Assembly (NCBI GenBank): GCA_947445035.1
Contig: CANFCK010000014.1
Coordinates: forward strand, 1-55,177
Length of the DNA: 55,177 bases
Direction: 5' to 3'
From: Deltaproteobacteria bacterium
Lineage (GTDB): Bacteria > Myxococcota_A > UBA796 > SXON01
Below the pieces are notes generated by a model. The model saw only the letters and a program-made list of their open reading frames with translations, was not told where the DNA came from and ran no database searches. The translations under genes and the position numbers were made by a program. Position 1 is the first letter of the stretch. The number at the start of each line of letters is the position of its first letter. Positions 49,161-55,177 of the stretch are shown piece after piece.

Positions 49161-51413
49161 CTACTCGCTCACGATCCGCGGCGTGATGAACACCAGCATC
49201 TCGTTCTGCTTGCTCTGCGTCGCGGAGTTCTTGAAGAGGTAGCCGATGAGCGGAATCGAGCCGAGGCCCGGTACGCGCTCCTGGCTCCAGGATTCTTCGG
49301 TGGCGTAGACGCCACCGAGCACCGCGGTGTCGCCGTCTGCGACCAGAACCCTGGTCTCAAGCTCTTTTTTCGCGATCGCGGGGCGCCCCTGCACGGTGCG
49401 GCTGAAGTCGGCCCGGTTGTTCTTGATCTTCACTTCCATCGCGACGTATCCGTCGGTGGTGATGTGCGGCGTGATGTTGAACTCGAGCACGGCGTCCACG
49501 AGCTGCACTTGGGTGCCGCCGTTGCTGACGGTCTCGAACGGGATGGCCTCGCCCTGCTTGACCGACGCGGTGGCGTTGTCCATGACGTTGACGCGGGGGC
49601 TCGAAACGACGCGACCCCAGCCCTCGGTCTCAAGCGCGCTGAGGCGAGCATCGAGGTCAATCAAGCCGGGAATGCTCCCGAGCGAGAAGGCCAAGGCGCC
49701 GGACGAGCCGCCGGTGGTACCCAGGTCGACGAGCAGGCTGTCGTTGCCGGGAGAGTAGAACTGCGAGGCGCCGCCCTGGGTGAGCCCGCCCGAGACACCG
49801 ATTGCGTTCGGGAAGAAAGCGCCGGTTTGATACCCGGTGGCGCCAGAAGCATCGACGTTGCTGCCCCACTGGATGCCGAGCTGGTGCACTTTGCTGCTGG
49901 TGGCCTCGACAAAGCGTGCTTCGATGGAGACAGCCCGATTCGCGCGGTCAACCCGCTTGAGCAACTCGCGCATCATCGCGATGCTTTCGCGCACGTCCTT
50001 GATGATGAGCTGGTTGGAGCGCTCATCGATCTGAATGGTGCCGCGTTCGCTGAGCAGCTCCTTGAGTTGTTCGGCGACTTCCTGGGCGTCGGCGTAGTTC
50101 AGCGGCGCCACGTAGATTTCCAGCGGCTGCAACAAGTCCTCGGACTTCTTCTTCTCGAGGGTGGCCTGCTGTTCGGCCTTGATCGTCTCGATCGGCGCGA
50201 CGCGGATGATGTTTCCGAACCGCTGCGCGGACAGGCCCTTCGACTGAAGGATCGAGGCCAGGGCCTGATCCCACGGTACGTCCTTGAGCCGCACGGTGAC
50301 GGTACCCTTGACGTCGTCACTGGAGACGATGTTCAGGTCAGCGGTATCGGCGATGAAGCGGAAGACCGTGTGGATATCGGCGTCCTGGAGGTCGATGCTC
50401 ATTCTCTTCCCGCGATACCGGGCTGAGGCGGCACCGGGCGCGTCATCGGCGAATGACAGCGAGTTGGCATCGGCGGAGCCAGATCCAGCCCCGAATTGGG
50501 ATTGCGGATCTTCCGTCCTGCCGGACGAGCCAATGAGCACCTCGGTGCCCGAGGCATTGCCGATCGGCGCCGACTCGTTGGTGCCCGGCGCGGAGGGCGC
50601 GGCCTCGGCACTCTTCTGTACCTGCTCGGTGCGCGCGCGCATCATGCTGTCGGGGTTGGTCACCTCGACGATGTAAAGGGCACCGTCGCGTTTTACCTGA
50701 TACTCGACGGATTCGCGAAGCGCGATTTCAACGCGCGTCCCGGACCGCGTGGGCCTAGCGTGGACGGCGCTGACTGGGCTGTAGAAGCGACTGCTGTCGA
50801 TCTCTCTCGCCAAGGAGTCCGGCATCTTGGCGCCGGGAAGGTCGATGACGATCAGCCGCGAGCTGGGCTGGGAGACGGCGGGTTCGACGCCCTGCAAGCC
50901 CATCACGACGCGGCTGTGGGTTTCATCGAACGCAAAGTCCAGAGTGGTCAGGGCAGCCCCGTCGATGGCGGCCGCCGGGCCGCTGAGTCGACCATTGCCG
51001 AGCGCGGAGGCGAGGGGGTCCGACTCGGCGCCGGGCACCAGGGAAACCACCAGATCGGTCCCGTCTTGACGGAGCTCGTGCGTGAACGGCCCGGTCAAGA
51101 AAAGGGTCAGTCGAACGACGTCAGAGCCGTCATTGAACGTCGACAGCTCGCCTCGACTGACCATTCCCGCCCCGGAGACGACCGCTCCTTCGGCAAGGGT
51201 GCTCGCCGGAAAATCGATCACCAGCCGATCAGGGCTGGTCGCCTTGAAGGCGCTGTAAGCCGGGTTTTCCCCGCTGAGCGGGATGCGAACTTCCGTCCGC
51301 TCCGCCCCGCCGGTCACCGAGGTACTGCCGACGGTCGTCGGCGCGGCCGCAAGGGCGGGAGTTCCCGCCAGGGCCACAAAGCACAGCACGCCGAACAGCA
51401 CGCGTGGCCGCAT
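49161..51413 (-). CDS. pilQ: PilQ, type IV pilus secretin
   Basis: The 750-residue protein is called from the second ATG of the GTG-ATG-ATG run, with GGAG five bases upstream. It has a signal (1-~21), two AMIN-like domains (~30-130 and ~150-250), a Ser/Gly-rich linker, an STN/N0-type domain (YRGKRMSIDLQDADIHTVFR), secretin_N repeats (QEVAEQLKELLSERGTIQID) and the secretin core (VVSSPRVNVMDNATASVKQG, VPGLGSIPLIGYLFKN). It forms the outer-membrane pore for pili. Confidence 0.97.
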   Translation of the reverse strand: MRPRVLFGVLCFVALAGTPALAAAPTTVGSTSVTGGAERTEVRIPLSGENPAYSAFKATSPDRLVIDFPASTLAEGAVVSGAGMVSRGELSTFNDGSDVVRLTLFLTGPFTHELRQDGTDLVVSLVPGAESDPLASALGNGRLSGPAAAIDGAALTTLDFAFDETHSRVVMGLQGVEPAVSQPSSRLIVIDLPGAKMPDSLAREIDSSRFYSPVSAVHARPTRSGTRVEIALRESVEYQVKRDGALYIVEVTNPDSMMRARTEQVQKSAEAAPSAPGTNESAPIGNASGTEVLIGSSGRTEDPQSQFGAGSGSADANSLSFADDAPGAASARYRGKRMSIDLQDADIHTVFRFIADTADLNIVSSDDVKGTVTVRLKDVPWDQALASILQSKGLSAQRFGNIIRVAPIETIKAEQQATLEKKKSEDLLQPLEIYVAPLNYADAQEVAEQLKELLSERGTIQIDERSNQLIIKDVRESIAMMRELLKRVDRANRAVSIEARFVEATSSKVHQLGIQWGSNVDASGATGYQTGAFFPNAIGVSGGLTQGGASQFYSPGNDSLLVDLGTTGGSSGALAFSLGSIPGLIDLDARLSALETEGWGRVVSSPRVNVMDNATASVKQGEAIPFETVSNGGTQVQLVDAVLEFNITPHITTDGYVAMEVKIKNNRADFSRTVQGRPAIAKKELETRVLVADGDTAVLGGVYATEESWSQERVPGLGSIPLIGYLFKNSATQSKQNEMLVFITPRIVSE

Positions 51414-51436
51414 CATCACTCCGTTGAGTTTGGCTT

Positions 51437-51916
51437 TCACTTTTTCACCACGCCGCCAAAGCGGATGGTGACAGGGTTCACGACAAGTTCGCCGTCTAGC
51501 ATCCGGTACTCCTCGGTAACGACGATCCCATCCTCGGAGATCGCCGTGACCTTGCCCCAGTTGCGTCCGACGTAGGTGCCGTGACGTACGACATGACCGA
51601 TACCTTCGGGGTCGATCACCAGCGCCCGCGGCGCCTCGATGTTCCAGATGACGCCCGTGAGCACGAAGCGGTCCGTCTCCCAGCGCTGCAGCGGCGGCGC
51701 GTCGGGAGAAACTTCGTCCGGACCTCGTTGCTTGGCGAGGAAGGAGCTGAAGGGGTCCCGCTTGCCAGCGGGGTTGTAGAACCACTCTTCCGCCGCATCG
51801 TCCACGATTGTACGTGCGACAGGCGGCGCTTTTTTCGCAGGTGGCTTGGCAGTCGGCGCGTCCAACGACTCGCCGCAGGCCACCAACATCAGGATCATCA
51901 GGGTGGCGGACCTCAT
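51437..51916 (-). CDS. pilP: PilP, T4P alignment-complex lipoprotein
   Basis: The 159-residue protein starts at ATG 51916, overlapping pilO (ATGA). It has a lipobox (LMLVAC, Cys14), a Pro/Ala/Lys-rich linker, FYNPAGKRDPFSSFLA and a beta-barrel-like C-terminal domain (LTGVIWNIEAPRALVIDPEG, HVVRHGTYVGRNWGKVTAIS). PilP bridges the PilN-PilO pair and PilQ. Confidence 0.93.
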   Translation of the reverse strand: MRSATLMILMLVACGESLDAPTAKPPAKKAPPVARTIVDDAAEEWFYNPAGKRDPFSSFLAKQRGPDEVSPDAPPLQRWETDRFVLTGVIWNIEAPRALVIDPEGIGHVVRHGTYVGRNWGKVTAISEDGIVVTEEYRMLDGELVVNPVTIRFGGVVKK

Positions 51917-52545
51917 TCGGCACCCCCGCCCTTCTTTTTCTTGGCGTCCTTCGCCTTGGCGCCGCTCTCGATCTCGGCCTCGGTGAGGAAGCGGTACGTC
52001 ACCACCTTGCCCTCGATGGTCAGGGACGTTTCCGTTCCGGCCTCCTTGGGGTTGCTCATCTCGATGTCCTCTACCGAGACGATGCGGCCCATCTTGCCCA
52101 CCCGGTCGAAGAAGATGGCGACCTCATGGTAGCTGCCCTCCATCGCGACCTGAACGGGCACGTCCGCGTAGTACTCGTGCTTGGCCTCTGGCAGGGGCTG
52201 GAACTTCCTGACTTCGAGGCCCGATTTGCGCGCAAGTGCGTCGATTTCGCTGAGCAGGCCAGGAATCTCCCGATCGTTGGGAAGTTCCTTGAGCGCCTGT
52301 TTGAGGTCGGCCTGCAACTGTTCGAGTTCGTCCTCGAACTTGCCTTTATTCTGGGCCCGCGCCTGGACGTCGTCCCGCTTCTTGGTCAATTCCTGCCGGG
52401 TGCGGGTGGCACTGGAAATCGACTGATACGTGGGCCCGATGAGCGCGAAGAAGAGCGCAATCACCAGCACGAGGTAGCTGAGGCCGTAGACGATGACGCG
52501 CTGCGAGCGCGGGAGTTTGCCGAGGCGGTCGAGGAGCTGGCTCAT
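51913..52545 (-). CDS. pilO: PilO, T4P alignment-complex protein
   Basis: The 210-residue protein starts at ATG 52545 (ATGA with pilN). It has a short cytoplasmic tail, a membrane helix (~17-40), a coiled coil (~45-100, ATRTRQELTKKRDDVQARAQ) and a periplasmic ferredoxin-like domain with FFDRVGKMGRIVSVEDIEMS. It ends in a Lys/Ala/Gly-rich tail. It pairs with PilN. Confidence 0.95.
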   Translation of the reverse strand: MSQLLDRLGKLPRSQRVIVYGLSYLVLVIALFFALIGPTYQSISSATRTRQELTKKRDDVQARAQNKGKFEDELEQLQADLKQALKELPNDREIPGLLSEIDALARKSGLEVRKFQPLPEAKHEYYADVPVQVAMEGSYHEVAIFFDRVGKMGRIVSVEDIEMSNPKEAGTETSLTIEGKVVTYRFLTEAEIESGAKAKDAKKKKGGGAE

Positions 52546-53291
52546 GGAGTGGCTCCACCAGCGGGCATCGCCTTGGCGTCGTCCGCGCTGCTTGGCGCGG
52601 CGGGGGCCGGTTCCATCGGGGGAGTCCCGGCCGGGGCCGCTTCGGCGGGGGCGGCTGGAGCGAGCGCCCCATCGGCGGGTGGAGTCGGCGGTGGAACGGG
52701 CGGAATCGCCTCGGCGCCAGCCGGCTCCGGCTTCTTGCCCCCTTCGAGGAGGTGCGCAGTGAGCGAGAACTCCTTGAGCAGCACAGAGCTGGATTTGTCC
52801 TTGGCCTCGTACGCTTCGATGTTCTGGAGGTAGACCTGTTCGAAGTAGTCGCTTGCTTCGAGCGCGCGGAGGAACTGGCTGATGACCTCATTGCTGACCG
52901 CGAGACCGCCGAACTCCAGGTTTCCAGCGTGTTCGTTGAGCGTGAGCATCTGCAGCTTTTCCGGGGCGGCCAGCGCGAGCTCGTCCAACATGTGCGCCGG
53001 ACCTGTCTTGCGTTCGCGAAGCGTGGCGATGACGGAGAGTTTCCGCTCAAGCTCGGCCTTGGCCGCCTCCATCGCGTCGACGTCGTCGGCCTCTTTCTTC
53101 AGCCGGGTGATATCAGCGCTCAGGGCCGTGTTTTCGGCGGCCAGGCCACTGTCCCGAATCGTGAGGCCCGCCCAGACAAAGAGGCAGCCGCCGGCCACGA
53201 CCGCGCCGAGCAGCGCGGCAAGCAGCGTCTCCCTGCGGAGGGCCTCCGCCTTCCGGGTCTGCCGGATGGGAAGCAGGTTTATCTTGATCAT
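52542..53291 (-). CDS. pilN: PilN, T4P inner-membrane protein
   Basis: The 249-residue protein starts at ATG 53291 (ATGA with pilM). Its N-terminus (IKINLLPIRQTRKAE) is the conserved PilM-binding peptide, followed by a membrane helix (~24-46), a coiled coil and a ferredoxin-like domain. A long Pro/Ala-rich C-terminal tail (~190-249) is longer than typical. Confidence 0.95.
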   Translation of the reverse strand: MIKINLLPIRQTRKAEALRRETLLAALLGAVVAGGCLFVWAGLTIRDSGLAAENTALSADITRLKKEADDVDAMEAAKAELERKLSVIATLRERKTGPAHMLDELALAAPEKLQMLTLNEHAGNLEFGGLAVSNEVISQFLRALEASDYFEQVYLQNIEAYEAKDKSSSVLLKEFSLTAHLLEGGKKPEPAGAEAIPPVPPPTPPADGALAPAAPAEAAPAGTPPMEPAPAAPSSADDAKAMPAGGATP

Positions 53292-54364
53292 TTGTCGTCC
53301 CCCCGGCGGAGTCCGAGGCCGACGGCGATGGCGGCATGCCCAGCGACGTCTTGGAGGAAGCGAGGGTTGAACGCCCGCTCGTCCACCGAGATGCGGCGGA
53401 ACGGATCAACGAGGGTCACCGTGGCGTTGGTGGCCCGCTCAATGGCTTGGGCCAGGCCCGGCGTGCCCGCCGCGCCCCCCGACAGGTAGACGCCGGACAA
53501 GCCGACTCCCCCGGAGGTCGAAAGGAAGAAGTCCAGCGAGCGGTGGACCTCGGTCGCGATGTTTTCGGAGACGCCCGACAAGACACGCTCTACTTCTTCG
53601 GGAACCACCGCCGAGCGGTCGCGCTCATTGCCGCCGACCTTCAAGGCCTCCGCCTCTTCGAAGCTGACGTTGAGCGAGCGCTGGATCTCTTCCGTGTAGA
53701 CCCGGCCGCCGAGGCCGACGTCGCGGGTGAATGCGCTGCTGCCGCCGCGTAGAACGTTGATGTTCACCGTGGCGGCGCCGACGTTGACCAACGCCACCGG
53801 GTCGGGGCCGACGTCGTAGTTGAGCGAGAACATGTTCTCCAAGGCGAACGCGGCGACGTCGATGACGGCCGGACGAAGGCCCGCCTCAATGAGCAAGGCG
53901 CTGTACTCGTTGATCAGGTCCTTGCGCGCTGCGACAAGCAGCACGTCCATGTGCCCGGCTTCGTCGGCGCGCTGACTCAGGATGTGCACATCGATGTTCA
54001 CGTCGTTGACGTCGAACGGGATGTACTGTTCGGCCTCCCAGGTGATCGACTCCTCCAGCTCGTCGCGCGACATCTGCGGCAACGAGATCCGCTTGATGAT
54101 CACCGAGTTTCCGGAGACCGCGACGCAGGCATCGCGCGTCTTGACCTTGTGGCGCGCGAGCAGCTCGCGGATCGCCGACACGATCGCGCCGGTGTTCATG
54201 AACGCGCCGTCCACCACCGCCTCGGGGGGGAGGGGGGCGATACCGAAATGTTTGAGTCGGTATTTGCCGGGCTTTTCGGCGTCCAGTTCGAGCATCTTGA
54301 CATGGCTAGAGCCGATGTCGAGCGCGACAGCGCTGCGTGGGCGTGCGAGCAGAGCCAAGTCCAT
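53288..54364 (-). CDS. pilM: PilM, T4P actin-like protein
   Basis: The 358-residue protein starts at ATG 54364 and has the actin-like motifs SAVALDIGSSHVKMLEL, VALVNVGAATVNINVL and GVYLSGGAAGTPGLAQAIE. It also contains ESITWEAEQYIPFDVNDVNI, typical of PilM. It binds the PilN peptide on the cytoplasmic side of the alignment complex. It heads the pilMNOPQ block, and a promoter candidate stands just upstream. Confidence 0.96.
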   Translation of the reverse strand: MDLALLARPRSAVALDIGSSHVKMLELDAEKPGKYRLKHFGIAPLPPEAVVDGAFMNTGAIVSAIRELLARHKVKTRDACVAVSGNSVIIKRISLPQMSRDELEESITWEAEQYIPFDVNDVNIDVHILSQRADEAGHMDVLLVAARKDLINEYSALLIEAGLRPAVIDVAAFALENMFSLNYDVGPDPVALVNVGAATVNINVLRGGSSAFTRDVGLGGRVYTEEIQRSLNVSFEEAEALKVGGNERDRSAVVPEEVERVLSGVSENIATEVHRSLDFFLSTSGGVGLSGVYLSGGAAGTPGLAQAIERATNATVTLVDPFRRISVDERAFNPRFLQDVAGHAAIAVGLGLRRGDDK

Positions 54365-54380
54365 CCTGCGGAGCGGGACA

Positions 54381-54410
54381 CTTCTACCAGAATGCAGGTG
54401 CAGTGGTCAA
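54381..54410 (-). promoter_or_regulatory. Candidate sigma-70 promoter for pilM operon
   Basis: On the minus strand TTGACC (54410-54405) and TAGAAG (54386-54381) are spaced by 18 bases, five of six and four of six consensus matches. The predicted start point is about 10 bases before the pilM ATG, leaving a very short leader. The gap between pilM and the divergent gene is only 76 bases, so any promoter must lie here. Confidence 0.4.
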
Positions 54411-54440
54411 CGAGCATCTCGCTCGCGCTATGAGGGAGGG

Positions 54441-55177
54441 GTGAGCCTGAACCTGTCTCCGGGCCTGGTGACGAGCGCGGCGGCAGTGGCCGTGGGGGCC
54501 GTGCTGGCGGTGGTTGGGGGGTGCCTCGCGGAGGTTTCCGGCGGGGCTCCACTCCCTCACATCCTGGCAATGTGTGCGGTAGCACCAAGTTTCTTGGCGC
54601 TTCCTCGGCGAGGCGCGCTCGGCGTGGCGGCGGCTGGTTTTCTCCTTTTGTTCGCGGTGGAGCCTGGCCTCGGGTTGGTGGCGGCTGGCCCGTGGTTGGA
54701 GACCACGACTCTTTTGGTGCCCTGGGTGGCGGGGGCGGCGGGGGCCGCGGCGCTTGCACCGCTTCGGCCTGCACTACTTCGCGCCCGAGCGCCGCACGGT
54801 GCTGTAGCGCTCGTTGCTTTTGCGGCGCTCGGCGGTTTTTCTGCGCCGGTGGCGGCCGTCGTGGCCCTGTTCTTCGGGGCTGTTGGACTCGGAATCGACC
54901 CCTCCCTGCGGAATATGGGTGCGCGCAGGCTGGATATCCGTCTCGGTGCAGCCGTGGTCGCCGGAGTGCTTTTTTTGCCTTCCTTGGTGACCTGGTTCCT
55001 CTTGCGCCCGGCGCTGGGTCCGACGCCTGCGGCGCTCGCTTGGTTTGCGGCAGGCGTGGGTGTTGCGGTTTCACTGCCTCGGTCGTGGGTTCTCGGCGCG
55101 GTCACCCACGTTGGCGCAGGCGGTGCGGCGTGGTTGGTCCTGTCCGGGCCCGCTCCGGCGCCCGCGGCGATTTTATT
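54441..55177 (+). CDS. Polytopic membrane protein of unknown function (partial)
   Basis: A plus-strand frame from GTG 54441, preceded by GAGG, runs to the window end with no stop. It reads MSLNLSPGLVTSAAAVAVG, then repeated hydrophobic stretches (VAAAGFLLLFAVEPGLGLVA, LVAFAALGGFSAPVAAVVAL, LGAAVVAGVLFLPSLVTWFL), with few charges. At least seven membrane segments are visible in about 245 residues. The gene is divergent from pilM. No family was recognised and the C-terminus is outside the window. Confidence 0.7.
   Translation, partial: MSLNLSPGLVTSAAAVAVGAVLAVVGGCLAEVSGGAPLPHILAMCAVAPSFLALPRRGALGVAAAGFLLLFAVEPGLGLVAAGPWLETTTLLVPWVAGAAGAAALAPLRPALLRARAPHGAVALVAFAALGGFSAPVAAVVALFFGAVGLGIDPSLRNMGARRLDIRLGAAVVAGVLFLPSLVTWFLLRPALGPTPAALAWFAAGVGVAVSLPRSWVLGAVTHVGAGGAAWLVLSGPAPAPAAIL

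Noticed and set aside
48690..50426. Plus-strand ORF (578 codons) opposite aroK and pilQ
   Set aside because: The minus strand encodes clear shikimate kinase and secretin motifs. The antisense frame is open because of GC-rich codon bias.
54434..54446. Tiny ATG frame upstream of the last gene
   Set aside because: It stops after four codons, and the bases serve better as the Shine-Dalgarno region of GTG 54441.

Overview
The window is a gene-dense, high-GC stretch of a Gram-negative bacterial chromosome. It carries Tol system genes, type IV pilus (T4P) genes, many lipoproteins, MopE-like 'DCDD' metal-binding-repeat surface lipoproteins, degenerate receiver/HD-GYP regulators with DUF4388 and HEAT-like domains, and a multihaem cytochrome lipoprotein. 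This mix points to Myxococcota or a related former deltaproteobacterial lineage. That is inference from gene content; no rRNA or tRNA gene was seen. Genes mostly overlap by 1-10 bases (ATGA, GTGA, TGATG), so most blocks below are probably operons. No stretch over 300 bp lacks a gene. Layout: (1) 126-6109, two paralogous MopE-like beta-helix lipoproteins on the minus strand. (2) 6244-14176, a minus-strand block: two GT4 glycosyltransferases around a YbjN-like protein, a TPR protein, TolQ, TolR, a TolA-like protein, TolB and a Ppx/GppA-type phosphatase; no pal is seen. (3) 14164-22172, a plus-strand block: an NtrC-type sigma-54 activator, a TPR lipoprotein, four pilin-like proteins (GspH/FimU, PilV, PilW and PilX types) and a PilY1-like adhesin. 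Two tandem 15-bp palindromes and a near-consensus sigma-54 promoter lie just before the hydrophobic segment of the first pilin. (4) 22195-31888, minus strand: M23 peptidase, PP2C phosphatase, RsmA, TsaD, a tetrahaem lipoprotein, a DUF4340 protein, a GldG-like protein, an ABC permease and an ABC ATPase. (5) 31914-41626, mixed strands: a SurA-N-like stub with RimI; an AgmX-like protein, a peroxiredoxin-like/rhodanese fusion and a pseudo-receiver DUF4388 protein; then a HEAT-like protein, a degenerate HD-GYP protein, LarE and a CPBP protease. (6) 41633-54364, a long minus-strand block reading pilMNOPQ, aroK, aroB, two small lipoproteins, a TPR protein, aroQ, accB, accC and a large TPR protein. 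It joins two linkages familiar from proteobacteria (pilQ-aroK-aroB and aroQ-accB-accC). (7) 54441-end, the start of a plus-strand membrane protein. The most interesting observation is in the tetrahaem lipoprotein gene (25745-27262, minus). Taken from TTG 27085, the ORF lacks a signal peptide and the start of its fold. Upstream, in the same frame, lie a GTGA-coupled start, a lipoprotein signal and a Gly-Glu-Ile-Glu-Pro-Cys-Gly segment, followed by one in-frame TGA at 27130-27128. From memory of the family, a second Cys of a Cys-Gly-Cys motif is expected there. A hairpin with a GGUCU loop lies 19-23 nt after the UGA, the distance at which E. coli fdhF carries the same pentamer. This suggests an undescribed selenoprotein, a seleno-variant of the metallophosphatase-like multihaem lipoproteins. 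It is a prediction: selA, selB, selC and selD are not in the window, and a nonsense mutation or sequencing error is the alternative.
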